From contig CBCYME010000017.1 in assembly GCA_965183835.1 (NCBI GenBank), positions 62,001-126,000 on the forward strand: 64,000 bases of DNA. Direction: 5' to 3'. The stretch comes from OMPR01 sp965183835. GTDB taxonomy: Bacteria > Pseudomonadota > Alphaproteobacteria > Rhodobacterales > Rhodobacteraceae. The notes beneath the pieces are model-generated. The model did no database searches and had not been told where the DNA came from. It saw nothing but the letters and a program-made list of their open reading frames with translations. Shown here piece after piece: positions 8,858 to 17,393 of this stretch (the first letter of the stretch is position 1; each line of letters starts with the position of its first letter). The position numbers were made by a program, and so were the translations under genes.

Positions 8858-9631
8858 TTAGCGGGCTTTGCTCGCATATAAGGCGATCGCCGCCGCATTC
8901 GAGACGTTCAGAGAGCCAAATCCACCCGCTGCGTCAATCTTAACCAGATGATCCACGGTTTCTTTGGTTTTCTGGCGCAATCCCGGCCCTTCGGCCCCGA
9001 GGACCAAAGCCACAGGCAGGTGTATTTTGCCATCCAGTGTCTGTTCGATTGTCTGTTCGGCTTCGCCATCCAGACCCAATACCAGAAACCCCATACGTTG
9101 AAGCTCAACAATGGTGTCGGACAGGTTGCGCATGCGCAGATAAGGTTGCCGCTCTAACGCGCCGCTGGCGGTTTTGGCCAAGGCACCGGTCTCTGGGGCC
9201 GAATGATGCCGGGTGCCAATCACCGCGCTTGCGCCCAAAACCTCGGCCGAGCGCAGAATCGCTCCGACATTGTGCGGATCTGTAACCCGGTCGAGCAGAA
9301 TCACACGGGGATTTTCCCGCCCGATGCAATTTTCTGACAAAGACCCCCAGCTGAGCGGTTTGACCTCCATCGCGGCGCCTTGGTGAACCGATCCGGGATC
9401 CAACGGGGCCGAGAAGCCGCGCGGATCAACGACTTCGGGCTCGATCCCACCCTCGGCAATCGCCTCGGACAGCTTGTCATGGGCGTTTTTAGTCACAATC
9501 AGGCGCATTTTCTGCCGTTTTGGATTCATCAACGCATCCCGCACGGCGTGCAAGCCAAAGAGCCACACGGTCTCAGGACCCGACGCTTTGCGGGCCTGTT
9601 CCTTCTCTACAACCCACTTGGGTTTCTTCAT
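8858..9631 (-). CDS. rlmB: 23S rRNA (guanosine-2'-O-)-methyltransferase RlmB (SpoU family)
   Basis: SPOUT methyltransferase that methylates the 2'-O of a 23S rRNA guanosine (G2251 in E. coli). About 257 aa. N-terminal substrate-binding domain with WLFGLHAVRDAL; SpoU motif 1 VILLDRVTDPHNVGAILRSA, motif 2 LVLGAEGPGLR, motif 3 GSLNVSNAAAIALYA forming the trefoil knot. Start ATG 9631 has GGAG about 10 bases upstream. The next start candidate upstream (9649) is TTG. Confidence 0.93.
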   Translation of the reverse strand: MKKPKWVVEKEQARKASGPETVWLFGLHAVRDALMNPKRQKMRLIVTKNAHDKLSEAIAEGGIEPEVVDPRGFSAPLDPGSVHQGAAMEVKPLSWGSLSENCIGRENPRVILLDRVTDPHNVGAILRSAEVLGASAVIGTRHHSAPETGALAKTASGALERQPYLRMRNLSDTIVELQRMGFLVLGLDGEAEQTIEQTLDGKIHLPVALVLGAEGPGLRQKTKETVDHLVKIDAAGGFGSLNVSNAAAIALYASKAR

Positions 9632-9748
9632 TTTTCTGGTCTCCGGCAAATCAATTCAGTTTAGCGCGCCCAAGTATAACTTTTCCTGTTGACGCCCCGT
9701 TGGGGTGCTTGTAATCACGCCCACACATCAGGTGCAACGCCTGATAGT

Positions 9749-9832
9749 GGGCGACAGGCCGCAAGGTGTGGCAGGGGACTGTAACTCCCTCGCGGAGACG
9801 CACGCCTGGTTCGATTCCAGGGTCGCCCACCA
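9749..9832 (+). tRNA. tRNA-Tyr(GTA)
   Basis: Acceptor GGGCGAC pairs with GTCGCCC, discriminator A and encoded CCA. Anticodon stem GGGGA / TCCCT with loop CTGTAAC (anticodon GTA). Long type II variable arm and T arm GGTTCGATTCC. 84 nt, typical of tRNA-Tyr. Confidence 0.95.
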
Positions 9833-10199
9833 CTTCATCCTTTAAAATCAAGCATGAAGTGGTGGTCTGGGCACGCGAGACGGTGCCCTATTTTTCCCAC
9901 TCCACCCAACGATATTACCACAAAAGAACACCGGCCAAAGCGTTCAATTTCTTTCGGTGGACAATGCGACACATTCATATGAGTGAATGAAGGGGTTACA
10001 CTGTAAGCGTCGTGTAATTTCACGATTCGTGAGTGAGTGTTTTTTCCAGTCGCCTCGTCCCTGTTCGATTTTGGGGCGAGGTTATTCACCACCGCCCCCG
10101 TTCGCCAGGTTGGACAAAGCACTACACAGCCGCGTGAACCCGGTTGTGGTTACGCACCTCGGGTTATTAAGGTCAAAGCACCCCCATGCGGAGCCCCGA
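9833..10199. other. Spacer without recognisable gene
   Basis: 367 bases between tRNA-Tyr and the membrane protein. Open frames on both strands here lack family features. It presumably holds the promoter of the gene at 10200; no clear -35/-10 pair or hairpin could be chosen. Confidence 0.5.
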
Positions 10200-10958
10200 A
10201 TGAATTTCATCGCCGACAACCAACTGCCCCTCTTGATTATGTTTTTTCTGACAGGATGTGTCGGGACCGCGTTCTTGTTTCGCAAACCGGCGGGGCACCG
10301 GTCTTGGAAGTTGGCGGATCTCGTGTGGGTCGTGCTGGGCGGTATAGGCGCGTTGGTTGCAGTTATGGCGGGCCTGTACAAAGCCGACAGTTCCCGGCTT
10401 GATCGCCAGATCGACATTGCCTATGCGGCCACGGCGTCCTTTGATCGGGATGCGGCGCGGTTTCGGCTTAGGTTCTGTGATCCGGCCTATGATGACGACA
10501 TTGAGACGCTGTGCGAAAAGGTCGAATTCCTGTCTGCTTCAACCGCGAGCAATTCAGAGCTACCGCTGTTTATCGCCGTCACCAATGAGGTCGCACCGTT
10601 GACAGGTTTCACGGTTTTGTTTGGCCTCGGCAGTTCGGATGACTTGGACGAGATGGAGACCATGGTTGAACAGGCGAATGCCTTTGACCCCGATCAGTTT
10701 CTGGTCTTCACCTCTTTGGATGAGCCAACACAGGCGGCCGTGGATACGTTGCGGCGGAAAGTTCCAACGATCGCTGGGGATTACCTTATTCTGGCAATAG
10801 CTTACGATGACTTGATCGAACAGGTTGGAAAGCTAAAAGACGAATGGGAGTATCTGCAAGACAATGCACATATCCTGATCTTGCAGGTGATCGCGTTGTG
10901 TCTGGTCAGTTTCGCAGCCCCGTTTCGGTTGGGGAAATCAATCGTCGAACTGAAATAG
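10200..10958 (+). CDS. Hypothetical membrane protein with central soluble domain
   Basis: 252 aa, not recognised. Two N-terminal hydrophobic helices (LPLLIMFFLTGCVGTAFLF, residues about 9-27; LADLVWVVLGGIGALVAVMAGLY, about 38-60), a soluble alpha/beta middle part of about 160 residues rich in Asp/Glu, and a C-terminal helix (ILILQVIALCLVSFAAPFRL). Start ATG 10200 begins MNFIADNQLP. It ends 1 base before the convergent glycosyltransferase gene. Confidence 0.7.
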   Translation: MNFIADNQLPLLIMFFLTGCVGTAFLFRKPAGHRSWKLADLVWVVLGGIGALVAVMAGLYKADSSRLDRQIDIAYAATASFDRDAARFRLRFCDPAYDDDIETLCEKVEFLSASTASNSELPLFIAVTNEVAPLTGFTVLFGLGSSDDLDEMETMVEQANAFDPDQFLVFTSLDEPTQAAVDTLRRKVPTIAGDYLILAIAYDDLIEQVGKLKDEWEYLQDNAHILILQVIALCLVSFAAPFRLGKSIVELK

Positions 10959-10959
10959 C

Positions 10960-11637
10960 TTAGCGACGATAGGCCTGCGCCAGTTTTTCAGGTGACACAC
11001 CCGCGAAGTAGCGGAGCAAGGTCCAGAGATTGCGCGCGCCCCGGCGCACCCACCCGGCGCGTTGATAACGGTCTGCGCTGGTGAGAGCCGTTACAGGTAG
11101 CCCGACCAAACGCGGCAAGGCGCGCACCAAGGCGACGTCTTCCATCAAGGGTTGATCCGGATAGCCGCCGACGGCGTCGTAATCCGTCTTGCGGATCAGC
11201 AACCCCTGATCGCCATAGGGCAGCCCAAAGACACCAGATCGCAGGTTTACCCACCCCGCAACCCAAAGCGCGCCAAAGCCGCCTGCCCTGAACTTCAGCC
11301 GAAAATGAGCACCCTGCCCGCTGTTGTTGATGTGGTCGCCCACGACGGGCGCCCAACCGCGTCCTAACACAGTGTCGGCGTGCAGGACCAAGACCCAATC
11401 CCCGCGTGCAATTGCACAGCCGCGTCGCAGCTGCCCCCCGCGCGAGGTGGGGCCGGTTACGACCTCGGCCCCTGCAGCATCGGCAATTTGCACCGTCGCG
11501 TCGGTAGAGCCACCATCGCTGACAATCAGCTCCCGTATCAGCCCCTCAGACAGCCCCTCCATCAAAGCCTCGAGGCACTGCGGCAAGGTCGCTTGGGCGT
11601 TCAGCGTTGGGATGACGATACTGATCTTTGCAGGCAA
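10960..11637 (-). CDS. Family 2 glycosyltransferase (TIGR04283 type)
   Basis: 225 aa GT-A glycosyltransferase. N-terminal ISIVIPTLNAQATLPQCLEAL, the ELIVSDGGSTDAT nucleotide-sugar motif (about 38-51), the metal-binding DxD-like LHADT (near 86), and the acceptor-side MEDVALVRALPRLG-type motif near 167. This matches the TIGR04283 subgroup, some members of which have been linked to arsenosugar biosynthesis. No arsenic gene is visible nearby, so the substrate is open. Confidence 0.85.
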   Translation of the reverse strand: MPAKISIVIPTLNAQATLPQCLEALMEGLSEGLIRELIVSDGGSTDATVQIADAAGAEVVTGPTSRGGQLRRGCAIARGDWVLVLHADTVLGRGWAPVVGDHINNSGQGAHFRLKFRAGGFGALWVAGWVNLRSGVFGLPYGDQGLLIRKTDYDAVGGYPDQPLMEDVALVRALPRLVGLPVTALTSADRYQRAGWVRRGARNLWTLLRYFAGVSPEKLAQAYRR

Positions 11638-11709
11638 GGCTCTCTCCTCTGGTCAGCGGGTTGGTTTTGCCTATATCACAGAGACCAAGATTGACACGAG
11701 GAACCGCCC

Positions 11710-12444
11710 ATGACCGCCCGTCGTATCCTGCGCCTAACCGGCAATGACACTGAGGATTTCCTGCAAGGGTTGATCACCAATGATATCAAGCGCGCAAATG
11801 ATGGGCTTGTGTACGCAGCGATCCTGACCCCCCAGGGCAAATTCCTAGCTGATTTCTTTGTGACGCGGGACGGTGATGATTTCCTGATGGACGTGTCTGA
11901 CGCACTGGCAGACGGTTTGGTCAAACGGTTGACCATGTACAAGTTGAGAGCAGATGTGCAGATCACCGATAGCGCGCTGTCTGTTCAACGTGGCACCGGC
12001 CCTGCCCCTGATGGCGGGATGGCGGATCCAAGACACCCCGACATGGGATGGCGGGCCTACACTGATGGCGAGGCCAGCGATGACGGCAGCGATTGGGATG
12101 CCATTCGCATCACGCACTGCATTCCGGAAACCAACATCGAACTGACGCCGGACAGCTACATCTTAGAAAACCAATTCGAAGCGCTGAACGGCGTTGATTT
12201 TCGCAAGGGGTGTTATGTGGGGCAAGAAGTGACCGCACGGATGAAACACAAAACAGAACTGCGCAAGGGATTGCGCCGCGTCGCGGTTGACGGCAACGCA
12301 CCCGTTGGTACGGATATCACGGCAAATGGCAAAACCATCGGCACATTGTTCACGCAGGCGGGTGGCTATGGGCTGGCCTATCTGCGCTTTGACCGGGTTC
12401 AGGATGAGATGCAGGCGGCAGAGGCTACAGTCCGGCCAGTGTGA
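11710..12444 (+). CDS. ygfZ: Folate-binding YgfZ-family protein
   Basis: 244 aa GcvT-fold protein that uses tetrahydrofolate to support iron-sulfur cluster enzymes. The diagnostic signature KGCYVGQEVTAR, with the conserved cysteine, is at about residues 171-182. N-terminal FLQGLITNDI and the LTPQGKFLADFFV segment are typical of the family. Divergent from the glycosyltransferase at 11637, with a shared 72-base promoter region. Confidence 0.9.
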   Translation: MTARRILRLTGNDTEDFLQGLITNDIKRANDGLVYAAILTPQGKFLADFFVTRDGDDFLMDVSDALADGLVKRLTMYKLRADVQITDSALSVQRGTGPAPDGGMADPRHPDMGWRAYTDGEASDDGSDWDAIRITHCIPETNIELTPDSYILENQFEALNGVDFRKGCYVGQEVTARMKHKTELRKGLRRVAVDGNAPVGTDITANGKTIGTLFTQAGGYGLAYLRFDRVQDEMQAAEATVRPV

Positions 12445-12538
12445 CCCATCCGGCACGGCTGCGACAGGCTGCGGCGACATCTGTTTGAACTCTTGATCCA
12501 GTCGGCGCACCATTAGGTGACGCCACAAGAGGTCAGCA

Positions 12539-13468
12539 ATGTTCCAACTCTATGCCGCAATCTGGCGCATCAGTTCTGGTCGCCAAGTTATCTTGATCCT
12601 GATCTCTATTGCCATCGCAGGCCTTGCGGCGGTCCCGCTGGAGTTTCAAAAGGAAATCGTCAACTTTTTGACGCAGAACGAGATCAACGAAGAGGATCTG
12701 TTCTGGTACTGCCTCTACATGATGGGGGCGATTTTGCTCAGCCTTGCGCTGAAATGGCTGATGGGGTTTCGCTCGGGCCTGCTGGGCGAAGACATCATCC
12801 GCTTTATTCGCGGCCGTCTGGTCACCCGCTCGATTACATATCGAAGTGAAGGTGGCGAGCTGCGCAAAGGGACGCTGTCGACCGCCGTGTCGGCCGAGGC
12901 CGAAGAACTGGGGAAATTCGCAGGTGCAGCGTTTTCGGAACCGGTTGTCCAAATCGGAACCCTGATCAGCGTGATCGGGTACATTGCGTCATCACAACCC
13001 GGTCTGGGAACCATTGCCCTGCTGATGGTGTTCCCACAGATTGTTATCGTCTTGCTATCACAGCGCAAAGTGAACCAATACGTTGCCGAACGTGTGCGCC
13101 TGTTGCGCAATGCAACGGATCAGTTGACCGGAAACGAAATTCGCGACGTCGAGCAAGATGTCCTGACCCGCTTTGATGCCATTTATGATGCGCGCAAAAG
13201 CATGTTTATCTGGAAACTTTCAACCAAGTTCCTGCTCAGCGCCATCAATGGTTGCGGAACGGTGGCCATCCTGCTGCTGGGCGGCTGGATGGTTATTGAG
13301 GGACGAACAGATGTGGGGACGGTCGTCGCGGCCACGATTGGCTTGGGGCGCATTCAGGGGCCGACTGCCTTTTTGATCGCCTATTATCGCCAAGTCAGCG
13401 CCAACCGGATCAAATACGAACTGCTGCTAGAGATTTTCCCGCCAGTCGGCAAGCGCGCCAAGGGCTAA
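12539..13468 (+). CDS. ABC-transporter transmembrane domain protein lacking an ATPase domain
   Basis: 309 aa with six predicted helices arranged as in a type I exporter membrane domain (ILILISIAIAGLAAVPLEFQ near 18-37; MMGAILLSLALKWLMGF; LISVIGYIASSQPGLGTIALLMVFPQIVIVLL; FLLSAINGCGTVAILLLGGWMVIEG). After the last helix it stops (PPVGKRAKG) where a normal half-transporter would continue into the nucleotide-binding domain. No Walker A or signature motif occurs here or next to it. Either it pairs with a distant ATPase or has taken a non-transport role. A terminator follows. Confidence 0.8.
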   Translation: MFQLYAAIWRISSGRQVILILISIAIAGLAAVPLEFQKEIVNFLTQNEINEEDLFWYCLYMMGAILLSLALKWLMGFRSGLLGEDIIRFIRGRLVTRSITYRSEGGELRKGTLSTAVSAEAEELGKFAGAAFSEPVVQIGTLISVIGYIASSQPGLGTIALLMVFPQIVIVLLSQRKVNQYVAERVRLLRNATDQLTGNEIRDVEQDVLTRFDAIYDARKSMFIWKLSTKFLLSAINGCGTVAILLLGGWMVIEGRTDVGTVVAATIGLGRIQGPTAFLIAYYRQVSANRIKYELLLEIFPPVGKRAKG

Positions 13469-13486
13469 TCTGCCCCTAACAGCAAA

Positions 13487-13514
13487 AAAGAGCGACCTGA
13501 TTGGGCCGCTCTTT
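13487..13514. terminator. Bidirectional terminator between convergent genes
   Basis: AAAGAGCG (13487-13494) pairs with CGCTCTTT (13507-13514), with an A-run on the left and T-run on the right, so it can serve both the ABC-domain gene (plus) and efp (minus). Confidence 0.8.
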
Positions 13515-13540
13515 CTAAAGGTCTCCGGATCGACGTCGCG

Positions 13541-14104
13541 TCACGCGCGTTCGGAATATTCCATGGTTTCGGTGTTCACCACGATCATTTCGTCCTGACC
13601 AACAAAGGGGGGCACCATGACTTTGACGCCATTGTCCAAGATCGCAGGCTTAAAAGAGTTGGCTGCAGTCTGACCTTTGACCACTGGCTCTGTTTCGGCG
13701 ATCTTGCAGGTTACTTTCTGGGGCAATGACGCGCTCAGCGCTTCTTCGTCATAGAACTCAACAACAACGGTCATGCCATCCTGCAGGAATGGGCGACGCT
13801 CGCCCAAAATCTCTGCGGAAACCTCGACTTGGTCATAAGTTTCGATGTCCATGAAAACGAGCATCCCATCGTTTTCATAGAGAAATTGTTGGTCTTTCTG
13901 TTCCAGGCGCACTTTTTCAACTTTGTCCGCAGAACGAAAGCGTTCGTTCAATTTCGAGCCGTTGCGCAGGTTGCGCATTTCGACCTGAGCAAACGCCCCG
14001 CCTTTGCCTGGCTTGACGTGATCCACTTTCACGGCGGCCCAAAGTCCGTCGTTATGCTCCAGAATATTACCGGGGCGGATTTCGTTTCCGTTGATTTTGG
14101 GCAT
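13541..14104 (-). CDS. efp: Elongation factor P
   Basis: Translation factor that binds between the P and E sites and relieves stalling at polyproline stretches. 187 aa, the usual length. N-terminal KOW-like domain with the modification loop HVKPGKGGAF, where Lys34 is the residue that is post-translationally modified in many bacteria; then the OB domains with EPVVKGQTAANSFKPAILDNGVKVMVPPFV. No EpmA/EpmB genes are in the window. Confidence 0.96.
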   Translation of the reverse strand: MPKINGNEIRPGNILEHNDGLWAAVKVDHVKPGKGGAFAQVEMRNLRNGSKLNERFRSADKVEKVRLEQKDQQFLYENDGMLVFMDIETYDQVEVSAEILGERRPFLQDGMTVVVEFYDEEALSASLPQKVTCKIAETEPVVKGQTAANSFKPAILDNGVKVMVPPFVGQDEMIVVNTETMEYSERA

Positions 14105-14323
14105 GACATAAATCCTTCACACACGGTTGATGCATTGGTTTGTGACCCTATATCTGGCGGGAAGGAGGCTGACAAGACAACGATACCTAGTGCTGCACAC
14201 GCAGCAAGCCATGCACGTTACGCAACGCAACTATGCATTCCTGGGGTATCCGAATCAAATATGTTCAGTCATAAGGAACGCCACGCCGAAAATTGCAAGA
14301 GCAAGAACAACAAGGAAGACGAG

Positions 14324-14644
14324 ATGAAAGATTTCGTTGACGGCACTGCCTTTAATAACGAGCAAGGCAATCGTGCACGTAAACTGTTTGCAGCCGTTGT
14401 GTTGGCTGCTCTGGACGACGCCATCGCTGACGACAAGAAATATGGCAATGGTCCTGAACAAATCGCACGCTGGGCACGTTCGCGGGATGGCCGCGAAGTG
14501 TTGTCCTGTGCGGGCATCGATCCCAACGAACGCGTTGTGTCGGGCCTGATGGATTTTGTTGGCCGTGGGGTCCGTACCTCTGTTGCGCTGTCGCGCGAAG
14601 AAAGCGAACGCCGCAATGCAGCCCAACAGGCCGAAGCAGCCTAA
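14324..14644 (+). CDS. Small conserved protein (DUF6280-like)
   Basis: 106 aa starting MKDFVDGTAFNNEQGNRARK at ATG 14324 (GAAGACGAG just upstream). A helical, mostly soluble protein with LFAAVVLAALDDAIADDKKYGNGPEQIARWARSRDGREVL. I believe it matches the DUF6280 family found in roseobacters; function unknown. Followed by a terminator. Its long upstream region (14105-14323) is shared with the divergent efp gene. Confidence 0.7.
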   Translation: MKDFVDGTAFNNEQGNRARKLFAAVVLAALDDAIADDKKYGNGPEQIARWARSRDGREVLSCAGIDPNERVVSGLMDFVGRGVRTSVALSREESERRNAAQQAEAA

Positions 14645-14667
14645 GCATAAGACTAGACTATGAATTG

Positions 14668-14697
14668 AAAAACGCGTTCCTGGGGGGGCGCGTTTTT
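14668..14697 (+). terminator. Intrinsic terminator after the small conserved gene
   Basis: AAAAACGCG (14668-14676) pairs with CGCGTTTTT (14689-14697), loop TTCCTGGGGGGG, 23 bases after the stop codon. Confidence 0.85.
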
Positions 14698-14824
14698 CTG
14701 TTTCAGAGGGTCGGATCTGGGCACGCCTGCCGATACACTTTGACTATTTGTTGCAGACCCTATGCGGGGACTTTCCCTTTGGGCGCAATTCAGGTCATTT
14801 GCGCGGGAACACAGGAGGTGATGC

Positions 14825-16282
14825 ATGGTTCGAGCTATCATGATTCAGGGCACTGGCAGCAATGTCGGAAAATCCATGCTGGTTGCAGGGATCGCGCGCG
14901 CCTTTACCCGTCGTGGGTTGAAAGTTGCGCCGTTCAAACCGCAAAACATGTCCAACAATGCCGCCGTGACCGAAGATGGCGGCGAAATTGGACGCGCGCA
15001 GGCCCTGCAAGCCCGCGCGGCCAAACGCGCGCCGCACACTGATATGAACCCAATCCTTCTAAAGCCCGAGACCGACACCGGGGCACAAGTTATTGTTCAG
15101 GGCAAGCGCGCCGGAACAATGAAAGCAGGTGACTATCGTCGCGACAAGTCCAAGCTGCTTGGCGCTGCACTTGAGAGTTTTGATCGCCTTTGTGCGGATG
15201 TGGACCTGGTCCTGATCGAAGGCGCTGGCAGCCCGGCTGAAACCAACCTGCGTAAAGGCGATATAGCCAATATGGGTTTTGCTTGCGCCGCAGGTGTTCC
15301 GGTCATTCTGGTGGGTGACATTCATCGCGGCGGCGTCATCGCCCAGATCGTGGGTACGCAGGCCGTATTGGATGAAACGGATTTGAATCAAATCAAGGGA
15401 TTTGCCGTCAACCGGTTCAAAGGCGACATCACCCTATTTGACGAGGGTCGCGACGACATTGCACAGCGAACAGGTTGGCCCAGCTTGGGCGTTGTGCCCT
15501 GGTTCAAGGATGCATGGAAGTTGCCCGCTGAGGACATGATGGATATCGCCTCAACCAAGGGGGGCGCGTGCAAAATCGTTGTCCCCCAGCTTGAGCGCAT
15601 GGCCAATTTTGACGACCTAGACCCGCTGGCAGCGGAACCCAATGTGACAGTCGAAATCATCCCCGCCGGGCGCCCCCTGCCCGGTGACGCCGATCTGGTT
15701 TTGCTGCCCGGCAGCAAGTCAACCATTGGCGATCTGGCGTATTTCCGGGCGCAAGGGTGGGATGTTGATCTGCAGGCGCATGTGCGACGCGGCGGACATG
15801 TGATGGGACTGTGCGGTGGCTATCAAATGCTGGGCAACAGCATTGATGACCCTCTTGGGGTCGACGGCACACCCGGCAAGGTGCCAGGCCTTGGTTTGTT
15901 GAACATCGACACGGTTATGGCGGGCGAAAAACAGGTCATACTGCGCAAAGCTACCGCCCTGCCTGGCGGTGAGCCTGTGACCGGATATGAAATCCACATG
16001 GGGCGCAGCGAAGGCCCCGATTGTGATCAGGCCTGGCTTTCAGTTGAGGGGCGTCTTGAGGGCGCGGCCTCAGCCAATGGGCAAATTCGCGGCACCTATC
16101 TGCATGGAGTTTTCTCTTCGGATGCCTTCCGCGCAGCCTATCTGGCTGAACTAGGGCATCAATCGGATCTGTTTTATGAGGATGAAGTCGAAGAGGTTCT
16201 AGACGCCCTTGCCGACCATCTGGAAACGCATATGGGCCTCGATCATCTGCTGGCGCTCGCGACTGAACCACGCATAAACTAA
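14825..16282 (+). CDS. cobQ: Cobyric acid synthase
   Basis: Glutamine-dependent amidase of cobalamin synthesis that amidates four carboxylates of adenosyl-cobyrinate a,c-diamide. 485 aa. N-terminal ATP-binding domain with the P-loop-like IQGTGSNVGKS (about 8-18) and KPQNMSNNAAVT; C-terminal class I amidotransferase domain with nucleophile Cys near 330 (LCGGYQMLG) and the GYEIHMG His region near 388. The conserved DLVLLPGSKSTIGDL is present. Start ATG 14825 follows AGGAGGTGATGC. No cobalamin riboswitch (B12 box) is seen in the 125-base upstream region, and no other cob gene is adjacent. Confidence 0.95.
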   Translation: MVRAIMIQGTGSNVGKSMLVAGIARAFTRRGLKVAPFKPQNMSNNAAVTEDGGEIGRAQALQARAAKRAPHTDMNPILLKPETDTGAQVIVQGKRAGTMKAGDYRRDKSKLLGAALESFDRLCADVDLVLIEGAGSPAETNLRKGDIANMGFACAAGVPVILVGDIHRGGVIAQIVGTQAVLDETDLNQIKGFAVNRFKGDITLFDEGRDDIAQRTGWPSLGVVPWFKDAWKLPAEDMMDIASTKGGACKIVVPQLERMANFDDLDPLAAEPNVTVEIIPAGRPLPGDADLVLLPGSKSTIGDLAYFRAQGWDVDLQAHVRRGGHVMGLCGGYQMLGNSIDDPLGVDGTPGKVPGLGLLNIDTVMAGEKQVILRKATALPGGEPVTGYEIHMGRSEGPDCDQAWLSVEGRLEGAASANGQIRGTYLHGVFSSDAFRAAYLAELGHQSDLFYEDEVEEVLDALADHLETHMGLDHLLALATEPRIN

Positions 16283-16285
16283 GGG

Positions 16286-17317
16286 TTATTCCAGCTCTTG
16301 CGCGGTCAAGGCGCGGTGGATTTCGCGACGCACAAGCTTGCGCACGTTTCGCGTGATCCGCTCACCCAATGCACCCTGCAATTCCTGACGCACAATATCG
16401 GCAACCAGTTCGCGCAGGCTTTCTTCGTCCAGAATTGTATCATCGCCCATCAAGATGTCGCGCTCGCCACTTGCCAGCGCTTCGTCCTGTGGTTCGACTG
16501 GGGCGTCCTCCGTTTGAAAAGAGGTGTCTTCACGTATCGGCTCCACCTCTGACAAAGGTGCAACATCTGGCATTTCGATACCCGCCACTTCTCGATCCGA
16601 AATACCGTCCTCAGTGTCTGCGCCTTCGGCGTCCTCAGGCACCTCAGAAATTGGCTGGTGATCTTGCCAAGCAATCGTCTCGATACGCGTCCCCGAGTAA
16701 TCCTCGTCGCTTTCGCCGTCAGGTTCCCACTGATCAGGCGTGCGTCCGATCGCGGCTTCTAAGGCTTGGATCTTTGCGCTCAAGCTATCGATTGGATCCG
16801 CTACTCTCAGTTCCGGATTTGAAACAACGCTCGCTGAATCTTCCTCCTCAGGAGAGATATCTTCGAGTTCGGAAAGTTCTAAATCGTCCGATGCCAGCTC
16901 GTCTTTAGCCCGTTCACCTTCCGCCCAATCAACATCTGGTACAGACAGCGGCTCGGCCTCTGATGGGAGTTCGTCAAAATGATCCTCAGCGGTGTAGCCG
17001 TCATCATAAGGGTCTGCGCTGGCGGCTTGCGCGGCCTCATACAGCGTTGCCTCTGGGACGGTCCAAGGCTCGTCCCCCAGATCAACCGCGTCGGCGGAAG
17101 GAGACGGAGTATCCTCTTCGACCAGATCAATCGTTTCAGCGTCATCTTCGTCTAACGATTCTGCGACACGCAGGGCTGGTGTTAATACCAATCGATCCGT
17201 TGACCGCGCTGGTTTCACCACCTCTGCGCGCGCCTCTGACCGGCCCTCTTCGCTGACCAGACGACGGATCGAGGACAAGACATCCTCGATCTCAAGATTG
17301 GTTACAGGATCAGACAT
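16286..17317 (-). CDS. PopZ-like (DUF2497-type) acidic pole-organising protein, divergent
   Basis: 343 aa. The N-terminal helix LEIEDVLSSIRRLVSEEGR resembles the start of PopZ (MEDILASIRRIIS type). The C-terminal 55 residues (ESLRELVADIVRQELQGALGERI then helical RNVRKLVRREIHRAL) resemble the PopZ oligomerisation helices. The roughly 240-residue middle is extremely rich in Asp, Glu, Ser and Pro and predicted disordered, again as in PopZ. PopZ forms polar condensates that anchor ParB/centromeres. The assignment is an inference from architecture, and the long acidic linker differs from Caulobacter. Convergent with cobQ, 3 bases apart. Confidence 0.6.
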   Translation of the reverse strand: MSDPVTNLEIEDVLSSIRRLVSEEGRSEARAEVVKPARSTDRLVLTPALRVAESLDEDDAETIDLVEEDTPSPSADAVDLGDEPWTVPEATLYEAAQAASADPYDDGYTAEDHFDELPSEAEPLSVPDVDWAEGERAKDELASDDLELSELEDISPEEEDSASVVSNPELRVADPIDSLSAKIQALEAAIGRTPDQWEPDGESDEDYSGTRIETIAWQDHQPISEVPEDAEGADTEDGISDREVAGIEMPDVAPLSEVEPIREDTSFQTEDAPVEPQDEALASGERDILMGDDTILDEESLRELVADIVRQELQGALGERITRNVRKLVRREIHRALTAQELE

Positions 17318-17393
17318 TCGAATTCACCACACTTAGCCTCAGGGGTTAAGTGTAACGAACGTCAGGGATTCTCACAACAGATAGCGAGAATTC

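Noticed and set aside
9835..10122. Minus-strand 95-codon frame after tRNA-Tyr
   Set aside because: No recognisable motif, no ribosome-binding site, overlaps the tRNA-flanking sequence.
14698..14824. Cobalamin riboswitch upstream of cobQ
   Set aside because: Region is too short and no B12-box sequence is visible.
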